Positions 15,772-24,990 of a stretch of 64,000 nucleotides of DNA are shown here, piece by piece. The position numbers and the translations under genes were made by a program. Position 1 is the first letter of the stretch, and every line of letters starts with the position of its first letter. The notes under the pieces are model-generated. The model had not been told where the DNA came from and made no database searches. It was given only the letters and a program-made list of their open reading frames with translations. Source of the DNA: Arthrobacter sp. MMS18-M83 (GTDB lineage Bacteria > Actinomycetota > Actinomycetes > Actinomycetales > Micrococcaceae); the NCBI RefSeq assembly GCF_026683955.1, contig NZ_CP113343.1:2046001-2110000 (forward strand). The letters run 5' to 3'.

Positions 15772-17001
15772 TTAGAGTCCGGCAACCCCGTTCGGAGTGC
15801 CGACGCCCGTGGGCCCATCCCATCCTGTGCCGGCGAGGCACCATTGGCTCGTGGGGCAGCTGCCCGTGGAGCCCGATGCGACGTCGTTGAATTTGCCGGC
15901 GTTTGCGTAAGGGAGGGAGTTGGCCGGCGCTGTGGCGTTGCCAGAGTTCCCGGAAAGCGCGTACATCGCGGCGATCAGGGGTGAGGACAGGCTCGTTCCC
16001 CCGTACTGTGCCCACGATGAAGTGGTGCCGTTGCTCGGCGCGTATACCGACAATCCGGTCTGTGGATCTGCGACGGCGGCCAGGTCCGCTGAGGCGCGCT
16101 TGCTGCACCCCGTTCCAAAGGCGGCAGCGGCTGGCAACGCGGCATTGACACTCGAGCACCCGGATCCCGAGCCGGACCAGGCCGACTCGCCCCACCCACG
16201 GTTGCTGGTGTCCTTGACCAACGACGTGCCACCCACCGCAGTGACATAACTCGAGGATGCTGGGTAGGACGAGCCGCTGTACCCGTTGTCACCGGTGGAT
16301 GCCGTCACCGCGATTCCCGGGTGGTTGTAGTACGCGCCATAGGTGGAATCCGCGGAATCCCCGCCGCCGTAGCTGTTGGAAATCGCGGCGACTCCTGGCT
16401 GTTTGGCTGCCGTTGCCACGGCTGTACCAAGATTGGCGATGCTGGCTGTCGTCGCCTGCACCACGAGGATCTTGCAGTCTGGGCAAGCTGCCGAGACGGC
16501 GTCGACGTCGAGGGCGGTTTCGTCGGCCCAGCCGGAATTGAACTTGGGAAGCTTGCTCCCGCCGTTTTGATTCATGATGGTGAGGCAGCCGTTGTTGACC
16601 GTGCATGCCGGGAGGCCGAACTGTGAACGGTAAACGCCGAGATCGCGTTCAAGGTTCGGATAGCCGTAGGCGTCCACGATTGCCACGGTCCGGCCGCCTG
16701 ATTTAAGGCCCGTGATGTTATAGGCGCTCTGGATATCCGCCGGGGTCTTACCGGTGGAAAGCGGCGTGCTCGAAGCGGGCGTGACTCGTCCGCCCTGCGG
16801 CAGCGCTTTGGCCGATCCTGTTGAATCATCGACGTACTTGAGGGCAAAACACGACGCATTACCGGCAGGGACATCGGGGCATGCCCTCTCAGCATGCCAG
16901 TTGGCGGACGGAGATGGTTGGGCAACTGCCGCCGGTGCCGCAGTTGAGAGGGCGCTCAGCAAAAGCAATAAAGCCCCGGAAACGCTAAGAATTTTCTTCA
17001 C
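15772..17001 (-). CDS. Secreted S53 family (sedolisin-like) serine peptidase
   Basis: A 409-residue protein from GTG 17001, which is preceded by a strong GGAGG ribosome site. A signal peptide (VKKILSVSGALLLLLSALS, Ala-rich cleavage region) marks export. The catalytic Glu and Asp are in DETALDVDAVSA, the oxyanion Asp in ASTGDNGYSG and the Ser in GGTSLSSPLIA. A C-terminal calcium-site pattern (FNDVASGSTG, then GWDGPTGVGTP) is present. Sedolisins usually carry a propeptide of nearly 200 residues; here only about 80 residues separate the signal from the core. Two or more Cys pairs suggest disulfides. Confidence 0.9.
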   Translation of the reverse strand: MKKILSVSGALLLLLSALSTAAPAAVAQPSPSANWHAERACPDVPAGNASCFALKYVDDSTGSAKALPQGGRVTPASSTPLSTGKTPADIQSAYNITGLKSGGRTVAIVDAYGYPNLERDLGVYRSQFGLPACTVNNGCLTIMNQNGGSKLPKFNSGWADETALDVDAVSAACPDCKILVVQATTASIANLGTAVATAAKQPGVAAISNSYGGGDSADSTYGAYYNHPGIAVTASTGDNGYSGSSYPASSSYVTAVGGTSLVKDTSNRGWGESAWSGSGSGCSSVNAALPAAAAFGTGCSKRASADLAAVADPQTGLSVYAPSNGTTSSWAQYGGTSLSSPLIAAMYALSGNSGNATAPANSLPYANAGKFNDVASGSTGSCPTSQWCLAGTGWDGPTGVGTPNGVAGL

Positions 17002-17211
17002 GAAACCTCCCTGAGGATCAATAGGATCCGCACTGACAAGACAGTCAACGCAGCGCGACAAGCTTTGCACCAAACACCTCGCTTGTCACCCACGTCACAT
17101 CAGTACCTGCTATTCATGGGACTCCGCTGATCGGTGCTCGGGGCGAGGGGCGACGGTCGCAGAGCGCGAGTGCACCGGTGTCAGTGACCGCGACGGGCAT
17201 AGCCTTATGGC

Positions 17212-17784
17212 ATGACGCCAAGCTACAGGTACGACGTGGAGATCCTGCACCTGCTCGTGTCACCGGGGCACGCGTACTTCGGCCGCGCACGTGATGGTGC
17301 CGCCGACGTACCCACCATCGATGCAGAGCAAGTCGACGTCGTAAATGGCAAGGGCATCGTCGGTGACCGGTTTTTCGGCAAGGCAGCACACATGGATGCC
17401 GCAGTCACCTTGATCGCCATCGAGGCCCTCGAAGCCATGGCAGCGGAGCTCGGCGTCGCACCTTTCGACCCGCTCCTGCCGCGCCGCAATGTGGTCCTCA
17501 GGGGAGCCCACTTGGCTCCCCTGTTGGGCGAGGAGTTCGAATTGGAATCCCGTGGCGGCCTTGTGCGACTGCGGGCGGGGCGGCCTGCCCACCCTTGCGC
17601 CTGGATGGACCGGGTCCTGGCTCCGGGAGCGCATGCCGCCATGCGTGGACGCGGTGGCGTGCGTTGCCAACCGCTTTCGGATGGCACATTGCATCGTGGC
17701 CCAGCCGTGTTAATTAGCCCGATACCGCTTGAGCCCGGAAAGGCCGGCCAGGCCACGCTTCTCCGAGCTTCACGACTTCCGTAG
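17212..17784 (+). CDS. MOSC domain protein
   Basis: A 190-residue protein with the MOSC pattern: VVNGKGIVGDRFFGK near residue 50, PRRNVVLRGAHLAPL in the middle and PCAWMDRVLAPGAH with the conserved Cys. MOSC domains handle sulfur or molybdenum cofactor in enzymes related to the Moco sulfurase C-terminus. The standalone bacterial forms are mostly uncharacterised. It stands alone: the next gene converges on it from eight bases away, and the S53 gene is divergent upstream. The start ATG is the first in frame and gives a normal family length. Confidence 0.88.
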   Translation: MTPSYRYDVEILHLLVSPGHAYFGRARDGAADVPTIDAEQVDVVNGKGIVGDRFFGKAAHMDAAVTLIAIEALEAMAAELGVAPFDPLLPRRNVVLRGAHLAPLLGEEFELESRGGLVRLRAGRPAHPCAWMDRVLAPGAHAAMRGRGGVRCQPLSDGTLHRGPAVLISPIPLEPGKAGQATLLRASRLP

Positions 17785-17792
17785 GACAATTC

Positions 17793-19067
17793 CTACGACT
17801 GCTGGGGTTCCGCGTCAGATGTGGCGGTGGTGGCGTTGGCCTGATCGGCCATGGATCCGCGCCGACGGCTCGCCACCAGGAACGGCACGGCGATCAACTC
17901 GATCGCACCGCTCATCGCCAACGAGGTGGAGTAACCGTACACATCGGCTGCCCTGCCGAGCAGCGGTTGCACCACAACCCCACCGCTTGATCCCATGAGT
18001 GAGTCGAAGCTAAGCACTGTTGCCCGCTGCTTCGAGGGGATCATGTCGTTCAAGTAAGCCTGGCGCACCGGGGTGCCCGCCGATTCGACCATGGCCCAGA
18101 GCGTCAAGAGGACCAGCGCCACCCAGAACACCTGGGTGATCCCGAGCACCACCAGAATCAAGGCGCCCACCACGCCACTCAAGATCAACACCGTGGTGCG
18201 CTTACGCACGAGGCGCCGGAGGCGGGGTGCAATCCACCCGCCGAGCACCTGGGCTCCGGCCACAATCGCCGCTGCCAGACCCGCCACGGAGTACGCGTGT
18301 GGGTCTCCGAAGAGCCGAAGCAGGAACGGCTGTAGGGCATAGAACACATAGATCCCGACGCCGGCGCTGAACGGCGCTGCCAGCATCACGTAGCGTACCG
18401 GCGGATTTTTCAAACCGTTCTCGATCGAGGCGTCCAGGACGGCACGGGTCGCCTGGAGGGGATGAGTGGAGCGCTCCGGGGTGAACCCGACGTCGCGCAT
18501 GAGTAAGAAAGCCACGACGAACATGGCCACTAGCACGCCCACACGCACCAGGAACGGCACTCCAAGGTTGGTGGCTTGCGCGATCACGCCTCCAGCCACG
18601 GAGCCCACCAGCATGGCGACGCCAGCCACCATCTGTCCGCGGCCGAGCACCGTCTCCAGTCCGCCTTCATACCCGGTGAAGCGCAACGCGTCGACGAGCC
18701 AAGCCTCCACCGCACCCGAGAAGAAGGTGAAGCCCAGTCCGAGCAATACCGACACCGCCGCCCACCACCAGAACGGGGCGGAAAGTTGCCAGAGCAGATA
18801 GTAGAGGTAAGTTGACCCGGCCAGTGTCACCGTGCCAAGCAGGAACGAGACGCGGCGCCCCCAGCCGTCGGCCACCACCCCCGTGGGCACCTCGAACACC
18901 ACCATTCCGGCGGTGAAGAAGGCGTTCGCCGCAAAGGCCTCGAGGTTGTTGAGCCCAGCGTCCAAAAGGAAGAGGGTGTTGATCCCCCAGATGAACGAGG
19001 CCGCAAGGGTATTGCCCAGGGTCAAGGTGAGATAGACACTTTGAATCTTTCGGGCGGCGGCGTTCAT
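17793..19067 (-). CDS. MFS transporter
   Basis: A 424-residue protein from ATG 19067 with 12 membrane helices and the MFS loop motif VPTGVVADGWGRRVSFLLG. The second half contains the related AYLNDMIPSKQRATVLSFDS, and the C-terminus is a Thr/Ser-rich tail. The reading frame stays open far upstream, but that part is antisense to the HNH gene and is not family-like, so I start at the ATG just before MNAAARKIQSVY. The substrate is unknown. Confidence 0.88.
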   Translation of the reverse strand: MNAAARKIQSVYLTLTLGNTLAASFIWGINTLFLLDAGLNNLEAFAANAFFTAGMVVFEVPTGVVADGWGRRVSFLLGTVTLAGSTYLYYLLWQLSAPFWWWAAVSVLLGLGFTFFSGAVEAWLVDALRFTGYEGGLETVLGRGQMVAGVAMLVGSVAGGVIAQATNLGVPFLVRVGVLVAMFVVAFLLMRDVGFTPERSTHPLQATRAVLDASIENGLKNPPVRYVMLAAPFSAGVGIYVFYALQPFLLRLFGDPHAYSVAGLAAAIVAGAQVLGGWIAPRLRRLVRKRTTVLILSGVVGALILVVLGITQVFWVALVLLTLWAMVESAGTPVRQAYLNDMIPSKQRATVLSFDSLMGSSGGVVVQPLLGRAADVYGYSTSLAMSGAIELIAVPFLVASRRRGSMADQANATTATSDAEPQQS

Positions 19068-19244
19068 CGGGGCGCCGTCCCCTCCGGCTTGAGGGGGAAG
19101 CACGAGCCCATTCTCGTCCCCTTCGGCGGCGCACGCCAGAGCCCGGCAATGCCTGCCAGCTAGGAAAACCTGATGATCTTTCGATCTTTTCGACCGGGGT
19201 GGTTGCGCGCCTATAAAGTCGTACCCCTCTGGAATGCTTTGGTC

Positions 19245-20777
19245 ATGGCCGGCATTCGGGAAAAACAGCTGATCGGAGTAGGCGCGCCTTCGGGCAGCCA
19301 AGTCCCGGATGCTGCCAACCAGAGCGCCCCGGTGCCGTGCCTTCGTGTGGAGGACCTGATCGGTGCCGTGAACTCCCTTCGCCCGGACGCCGGCGGCACC
19401 GAACGTACTGACGGCGCCGACCTTACCGACAGCGCCGAGTTGATCGAGCAGTTGCGCGGTCTTGAGGATCTCAAGTCGGCGATCGCCGGGGCACAGGCCC
19501 GGATCGCCGTCGCGTTCGACGCCGCCCAGCGCAGCGCCGAGAAAGCTCTGGGCATCCCCGCCGCAGACCAGGGACGCGGGGTCGGAGCTCAAATTGCTTT
19601 GGCCCGGCGGGAATCCCCCGCCCGCGGATCCCGCCTCCTGGGCTTGGCGAAGGCCCTCGTGACCGAAATGCCCCGCACCCTCGCCGCCCTGGACACCGGA
19701 CAGCTGAACGAATGGCGCGCCACCCTGCTCGTGAAGGAAACAGCCTGCCTGGCCGCCGAAGACCGCTGCGCCGCGGACGAAGAACTCGCCGCCGACACCG
19801 GAACCTTCGACGGCGCCGGAGACCGTGCCGTCACCGCCGCGGCCCGGACCGCTGCCTACCGGCGGGACCCCCGCTCCGTCACGAAGCGCGCCAGCCACGC
19901 CGCCACCGAACGGCACGTCAGCCTGCGCCCGGCACCGGACACCATGACCTACCTGACCGCCCTGCTCCCCGTCGCCCAAGGCGTGGCCGTGCACGCGGCC
20001 CTGTCCCGCCACGCCGACACCCTCCGCAACGCCGGGGACGCCCGGACCCGGGACCAGATCATGGCCGACGCCCTGGCCGAACGCACCACCGGCACCCCCG
20101 GCGGCATCACCGGGGTAGAGATCCAGCTCGTCATGACCGACCGCACCCTCCTCCAGGGCGACAGCGAACCGGCCCGACTCCCCGGCTACGGCATCATCCC
20201 CGCCGCCTGGGCCCGGACACTGCTCAACGGGAACCAAAATCAGGGCGAAGACAACCGGTCGCCACACGGTCAGACCGGTCAGGACCGGAAGCTGAAGGTC
20301 TGGCTCCGGCGCCTCTACACCACCCCCGGAACCGGGGAACTCGTCGCCGCCGATTCCCGGGCGCGGTTCTTCCCGGCCGGGCTGCGGCGCTTCATCCAGG
20401 CCCGCGACGACACCTGCCGCACCCCCTACTGCGACGCACCCATCCGGCATTTCGACCACATCATCCCCTGGCACCACGGCGGACCCACCAGCCTGGACAA
20501 CGGGGCAGGCCTATGCGAAGCCTGCAACCACACCAAAGAACTCCCCGGCTGGACAGCACGACCCGCAGCAACAGCAGGCCCCGGGAGCAGGCACGTCATC
20601 GACATCCGCACCCCCACCGGACACCACTACCGATCAACAGCCCCGCCCCCGCCCGGCACCGATCAGTCTGCTCCCGGCCAGGCGGCCAGCAATCCACCCG
20701 GCGCGGACCCGCCCGCTACGACGGCACACCGTTTCGGGGACCTGCACTACTGGCGCAGGCAACGGCAGCCAGCCTAG
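19245..20777 (+). CDS. DUF222 and HNH endonuclease domain protein (13E12 repeat family)
   Basis: A 510-residue protein from ATG 19245. The DUF222 helical region covers about residues 50-350 ([39 protein letters not shown]). A C-terminal HNH nuclease follows, with [20 protein letters not shown], then [17 protein letters not shown], carrying paired Cys residues for zinc and the catalytic His. A Pro-rich tail follows. Actinobacterial genomes, including Arthrobacter and mycobacteria, carry many copies. These genes behave like mobile or recombination-associated genes, but their role is unknown. A start at 19173 is possible but gives an unlikely leader. Confidence 0.92.
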   Translation: MAGIREKQLIGVGAPSGSQVPDAANQSAPVPCLRVEDLIGAVNSLRPDAGGTERTDGADLTDSAELIEQLRGLEDLKSAIAGAQARIAVAFDAAQRSAEKALGIPAADQGRGVGAQIALARRESPARGSRLLGLAKALVTEMPRTLAALDTGQLNEWRATLLVKETACLAAEDRCAADEELAADTGTFDGAGDRAVTAAARTAAYRRDPRSVTKRASHAATERHVSLRPAPDTMTYLTALLPVAQGVAVHAALSRHADTLRNAGDARTRDQIMADALAERTTGTPGGITGVEIQLVMTDRTLLQGDSEPARLPGYGIIPAAWARTLLNGNQNQGEDNRSPHGQTGQDRKLKVWLRRLYTTPGTGELVAADSRARFFPAGLRRFIQARDDTCRTPYCDAPIRHFDHIIPWHHGGPTSLDNGAGLCEACNHTKELPGWTARPAATAGPGSRHVIDIRTPTGHHYRSTAPPPPGTDQSAPGQAASNPPGADPPATTAHRFGDLHYWRRQRQPA

Positions 20778-20843
20778 GCACCCAAAAGACGCCCAACCTG
20801 CCAAACTGCGGGCTGCCTAAGTGTTGAACGGAGCTTCAGCGGT

Positions 20844-21866
20844 CTAGCTCGTCGCGTTTCCGGAGCCTACGTCCTTCGGGTTGGGGCTTTTCGGAGCAAG
20901 CGGCAGCGTGATCTTCATGACGGTGCCCCGCGGACCGCTGCGCTCGACCCCAACCGTTCCGCCAGCTCCCGTGATGATTTCACGGACCAATGCCAAGCCA
21001 ATTCCGAAGCTGCGCTGGCCCATTGCCCTTTCCGGGTTCTGTGTCCTCACGAAGCGGTCAAAGATCCTCGTCTGGTCCACTCCCCTGATCCCGGCCCCGG
21101 AATCCGAGACGGTGACCACCGCACGGCTGCCTAGCACCGCCGTCGTGATCCCGACCTGGCCGCCGGCGGGCGTGTGTGCCAGCGCGTTGTCGGCCAGGGC
21201 AAGGAGCGCACGTCGGAATCCATTGCCGTCAATGAGCGCGAAGGGGCGGTCCTTTTCTGTCAAGGTGACGCGGACATCCTTCTCCCCCGCGAGCTGCTGC
21301 AAGCTTTCGACGACGGCGGCCGCGACGTCGGCGAGATCGCTCGGCTCTGCGGTGGCATTCGAAGGCGAGCCGGTTGCTGCCACGAGCAATTCGTTGACGA
21401 TGCCGGTGAGGGTCGCGGTGTCATTGCGGATGCGGGCGAGCGCCTGCCCGGTTTTCGAGTCCGGGACGGCATCGCGTTGGGCAAGCTGGACTCGGGCATC
21501 CAGGATGGCCAGGGGTGTACGCAATTCATGGCTGGCGTCCTGCACGAACCGTCGCTGCGATGCGAGCGCCTCTCCCAGCGGCCTGATGGCACTCCGCGCG
21601 CTGAGCCAGCCAATGCCGCCGGCCAAGAGGATCCCCACAATGCCGGCAACGATCATGGCCTTCAGGAGGTCCTTGGTATCCAGGTAGGCGTAGACGGAGT
21701 CAGTCTCGCTTGGTCCAGGGAGTCCGGGCTGCCGGGCCTGGTTGAACAGGTATATCGCGGCGGCCGCCAGGAGGCACAGCACCAAAACTGCGCAGGCCGC
21801 GCTGATCCGCACTGCGATCTTCAAGGAGGCTTTGCGGAGTTTCGCCTGGTCAGGATTCTCAGTCAT
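20844..21866 (-). CDS. Sensor histidine kinase
   Basis: A 340-residue kinase. There are two membrane helices (about residues 20-42 and 68-90) with a short 25-residue outer loop. A His-phosphotransfer region (FVQDASHELRTPLAILDARV) and an ATPase domain follow: N-box LLALADNALAHTP, G1 VSDSGAGI, F-box IFDRFVR, G2 SFGIGLALVREI. The small outer loop suggests it senses the membrane or a partner protein rather than a soluble ligand. It overlaps the response regulator gene by eight bases and is the last gene of a PAP2-DedA-regulator-kinase operon. Confidence 0.93.
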   Translation of the reverse strand: MTENPDQAKLRKASLKIAVRISAACAVLVLCLLAAAAIYLFNQARQPGLPGPSETDSVYAYLDTKDLLKAMIVAGIVGILLAGGIGWLSARSAIRPLGEALASQRRFVQDASHELRTPLAILDARVQLAQRDAVPDSKTGQALARIRNDTATLTGIVNELLVAATGSPSNATAEPSDLADVAAAVVESLQQLAGEKDVRVTLTEKDRPFALIDGNGFRRALLALADNALAHTPAGGQVGITTAVLGSRAVVTVSDSGAGIRGVDQTRIFDRFVRTQNPERAMGQRSFGIGLALVREIITGAGGTVGVERSGPRGTVMKITLPLAPKSPNPKDVGSGNATS

Positions 21867-22533
21867 GGGGATTGCCGATCTGGTAACCGAGGCCGTGGAC
21901 CGTCCGGATCACCGTTTTGGAGATCTTGCGGCGCAGGTGGTGGACGTAGGTGTCGATCACGCCCGGCTGGTCCGTGGCGTGGAACAGGGCGCTGATGAGG
22001 TCTTCCCGGGTGAAGACCCGCTCCGGTTCCCCGGCCAGGGTCTCGAGGAGCGCGGCTTCCTTCGCCGTCAGCGTGACCACGGAACCGTACACGGAGCGCA
22101 CGGACCGGGCACCGGCGTCGAGCTCCCAATCCCCGATTCCCAGGGTTGTGGGCGCCTCGACGTACGTCCGGGTGAGGGCTCGCAAGCGAGCGGCGAGCTC
22201 CATGGCGTCGAACGGTTTGCTCATGTAGTCGTTCGCTCCGGCGTCGAGGCCCAGGATCTTCTCATCTGTGGCGCCAATCGCGGTGAGGATGAGGATCGGG
22301 GTTGCAATTCCCTTGGAGCGAAGGGCCTTGATCAAGGCAATGCCGTCCATCACGGGCAGCCCCCGGTCAATGACCATCGCGTCCCAACTTTTGGTCAAGC
22401 CGAGGTGGAGCCCGTCGCGCCCATTGACAGCCAAGCGGACGGAGAAGTCCGGCTCCAGGAGCTCGCTGATGAGCGGGCCCAGTGCGGCATCGTCTTCGAC
22501 CAGGAGGAGGGCCGGCCGCTCAGCTGTTGTCAT
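21859..22533 (-). CDS. OmpR/PhoB family response regulator
   Basis: A 224-residue protein. The receiver domain has an acidic pocket (LLVEDDAALG), a phospho-acceptor Asp in MVIDRGLPVMDG and the conserved Lys in MSKPFDAME. The C-terminal winged-helix domain contains VTLTAKEAALLETLAGEPER, VFTREDLISALF and VIDTYVHHLRRKI. It is the partner of the overlapping histidine kinase and starts five bases after the DedA-type gene. The targets are not visible, but autoregulation of this operon is likely. Confidence 0.94.
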   Translation of the reverse strand: MTTAERPALLLVEDDAALGPLISELLEPDFSVRLAVNGRDGLHLGLTKSWDAMVIDRGLPVMDGIALIKALRSKGIATPILILTAIGATDEKILGLDAGANDYMSKPFDAMELAARLRALTRTYVEAPTTLGIGDWELDAGARSVRSVYGSVVTLTAKEAALLETLAGEPERVFTREDLISALFHATDQPGVIDTYVHHLRRKISKTVIRTVHGLGYQIGNPHD

Positions 22534-22538
22534 GCTGT

Positions 22539-23192
22539 CTATTCTTCCCCGGCGTGCCCATTCGTGGCGCTTACTTTGACCTTGCGGCGCTTCTTGAGCA
22601 ACTCGACTCCCCAGGGCAACACGGAGACCAGAACCATGATGACGGCGATGGCGTCAATGTTGTTTGCGATGAACTCGTAGTGTCCCAGCCAGGAACCCAG
22701 GAGCGTGACGGAGGTTCCCCAGATGACGGCGCCGGCGATGTTCCACAGCGTGAAAGATTTGTAGTTGTAGCGGGCTATGCCTGCGCTCAGCGGTGCAAAT
22801 GTCCGCACAATGGGCACGAAGCGGGCCAAGACGATCGCGGGGCCGCCGCGGCGCTTGAAGAATTCTTCGGCCGTGTCCAGGTGGGCAGTCTTCAAGACCC
22901 GGGCATCGTCCTTGAACCAGCGCCGTCCGAACTTGCGGCCGAGCATGTAGCCGATCTGGTCTCCGGCGATAGCTGCGGCCGATACGACGGCGATCAACAC
23001 CGGCAATTCAAGCTGAAGTTGCTCGTGCAGCAGTCCGGTGGTGAACAGCAAAGAGTCACCAGGCAGGAAGGGGAAAAGGAGACCGGATTCGATGAACACG
23101 ATCAGGGCTACGACGCCCAACGCCGCAGGGCCGAGGCCCTGGAGGAGGGTGGTGGGGTCAAGGAATGCCGGCATGGCAGAAAGTACGTGCAT
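22539..23192 (-). CDS. DedA family membrane protein
   Basis: A 217-residue protein with the DedA signature: IVFIESGLLFPFLPGDSLLF near residue 32, the cytoplasmic GRKFGRRWF, and VLARFVPIVRTFAPLSAG with the conserved Arg residues, then several membrane helices. Some DedA proteins (UptA) have been shown to return undecaprenyl phosphate across the membrane. It lies nine bases after the PAP2 phosphatase gene and directly before the two-component genes. That context fits a role in envelope lipid recycling, but this is inference. Confidence 0.93.
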   Translation of the reverse strand: MHVLSAMPAFLDPTTLLQGLGPAALGVVALIVFIESGLLFPFLPGDSLLFTTGLLHEQLQLELPVLIAVVSAAAIAGDQIGYMLGRKFGRRWFKDDARVLKTAHLDTAEEFFKRRGGPAIVLARFVPIVRTFAPLSAGIARYNYKSFTLWNIAGAVIWGTSVTLLGSWLGHYEFIANNIDAIAVIMVLVSVLPWGVELLKKRRKVKVSATNGHAGEE

Positions 23193-23201
23193 TGGTCCTC
23201 C

Positions 23202-24014
23202 TCAGGATCCGTGTGCTTGTGTTGCGGGTGCTTCCGAGGTGGCCGCTTGTGTTGCGGCGGCTCCTGAAACTACCGCTTCTGACACCGTTCGGTGCGAGAG
23301 CCGCTCCAGGATTCGCGGCGCGTACCGGTTCCAGAGACCGGCCAGGATGATTACCGCGGCGCTGGTGGCCAGGAAAGACGCCACAACGTCGCTTGGGTAA
23401 TGGACTCCGATGTAGATCCGGGACCACGCAACCACCACGGCCAGGACTGCCCCGGCCCACGCGGTGATGGCGCCCCATCGGGTGCCCCGGACCAGGAAGT
23501 ACAAGGCGAACGCGAACGCTACGGCGAAGGCCGTGTGGCCGCTAGGAAAGCTGTTGGAACCCGTTTCCGGGGAGAGTGGATCGAAAAGAAGCGCAGGGTC
23601 GGGCCGGTGGCGGGCAACGATCAGTTTGAATACCTCGCTGGCAGCCCAGCCCGAACATGCGAAGAGCACAAACACGACAGCCCGCACGAAGGACCTGCGA
23701 ACCAGGAATTGGTACAAGCCGATGACCAGGACCATGCAGACTCCTGCTACAGGAGCAAAAAGAAAGTTCAATATCATGGCCAACGTCGTCAACCCTGCCA
23801 CGTGGTGGCGGCTCAGTTCCTGGTCAACGCCAAGTTCGCTGGTGGTCAGGCCCGTTACCGACTGCACGCTGAAGCCAATGGCAAGGACCACCGCCGAGAG
23901 GGCCATGCCCCACAGAAGCCAGTACCTGGGCTGCGGAAGCAACGGCACACTGTGGCGGACGACGGCGGAAGTGCGGCCTTCCGCGGAAGTGTTCTGCTTG
24001 GCATGTGATCGCAT
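23202..24014 (-). CDS. PAP2 family lipid phosphatase
   Basis: A 270-residue protein with about six membrane helices and the three PAP2 motifs: KLIVARHRPDP, then the central PSGHTAFAVAFAF, and SRIYIGVHYPSDVVASF with the catalytic His. Such enzymes dephosphorylate phosphatidate, phosphatidylglycerol phosphate or undecaprenyl pyrophosphate at the outer side of the membrane. It is the first gene of the operon PAP2-DedA-response regulator-kinase. A divergent hydrolase gene starts 170 bases away. The substrate cannot be decided from sequence. Confidence 0.92.
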   Translation of the reverse strand: MRSHAKQNTSAEGRTSAVVRHSVPLLPQPRYWLLWGMALSAVVLAIGFSVQSVTGLTTSELGVDQELSRHHVAGLTTLAMILNFLFAPVAGVCMVLVIGLYQFLVRRSFVRAVVFVLFACSGWAASEVFKLIVARHRPDPALLFDPLSPETGSNSFPSGHTAFAVAFAFALYFLVRGTRWGAITAWAGAVLAVVVAWSRIYIGVHYPSDVVASFLATSAAVIILAGLWNRYAPRILERLSHRTVSEAVVSGAAATQAATSEAPATQAHGS

Positions 24015-24185
24015 GGTGTCTCCGGTTCGGGGGTGGCGGCCGTTATGCGGCCGGCTTCCACTCTCGCGCGGGGCATTTAAGAAGCTCTTAAGAACTCCTG
24101 CTTTTGGGTCCTTCGCCCCTTGACCCGTGGTTGGCTGAGCCCCAGAGTTAGGAACCTACTGTCCGCCAAAATCGAAGGATCTGGG

Positions 24186-24971
24186 ATGTCCGAATTTGCG
24201 ATCTCGAAAGACGGTACCCGCATCGGGTATGACCAATACGGCGAGGGACCTGCCGTGATCCTGGTTGGCGGTGCGATGCAATTCAGGGGTTTCGACCCCA
24301 ACACGGTGGAAATGGCCAAGCTCTTAGGCGCTAAAGGGTTCACGGTCTTGAACTTCGACAGGCGTGGCCGCGGGGAAAGCGCCGACGCTCCATCATTCAC
24401 CTTGAAGGACAACATCGACGATCTGGGCACGCTGATCGACATCGCAGGAGGCGAAGCTGCGCTCTTCGGGAGCTCGTCCGGTGGCGCGATTTCCCTGGCA
24501 GCGGCGGCAGCCGGCCTACCCGTCACGAAGCTTGCGCTTTGGGAGACTCCCCTGAGCGATGAACTCGGTACCGGTGGGGCCGAATTCTTCGCAGGGCTCC
24601 AGGAACGGATCGCATCCGGGGACAAGGCCGGCACCATCGAGTACTACATGAAGGACATGCCGCCGGAATGGCTGGCCGGCGCCAAGAACAGTCCGGGATG
24701 GCCCATCATGCTCGAACTGGGCCCAAGCCTTTCCGCCGATGCCGAATCCCTCGCGTGGACACAGTCCGCGCCAAGGGCAGAACTGTGGTCCGGCATCACG
24801 CAGCCCACCCTGGCGATCGTCGGCGAGCAGACCATACCGATCATGCCGAAAGCGGCCGACTCCATCGTGGCCAACATCCCGAGTGCCCGCAAAGCCACCA
24901 TTCCAGGCGCCAACCATAGCTGGGAACCAGGAGTCATGGCAGACGCGCTGGCCGAGTTCCTCGCCGGTTAG
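24186..24971 (+). CDS. Alpha/beta hydrolase
   Basis: A 261-residue protein from ATG 24186, preceded by AAGGATC. It shows the alpha/beta hydrolase fold: an early strand and oxyanion region (GEGPAVILVGGAMQ), NFDRRGRGESAD, the nucleophile elbow FGSSSGGAIS with the Ser, and a late catalytic His in PGANHSWEPGV. The acid residue is probably the Glu of IVGEQTIPI. Specificity is unknown. It is the first of two plus-strand genes, 19 bases from the next, and divergent from the PAP2 operon. Confidence 0.92.
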   Translation: MSEFAISKDGTRIGYDQYGEGPAVILVGGAMQFRGFDPNTVEMAKLLGAKGFTVLNFDRRGRGESADAPSFTLKDNIDDLGTLIDIAGGEAALFGSSSGGAISLAAAAAGLPVTKLALWETPLSDELGTGGAEFFAGLQERIASGDKAGTIEYYMKDMPPEWLAGAKNSPGWPIMLELGPSLSADAESLAWTQSAPRAELWSGITQPTLAIVGEQTIPIMPKAADSIVANIPSARKATIPGANHSWEPGVMADALAEFLAG

Positions 24972-24990
24972 TACGGCACTGGCCTCCGCG

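Noticed and set aside
19068..20477. A minus-strand open frame extending the MFS gene upstream to 894 codons
   Set aside because: The extension is antisense to the DUF222-HNH gene, has Gly/Val-rich low-complexity composition and no family match. GC-rich DNA often gives such long antisense frames.
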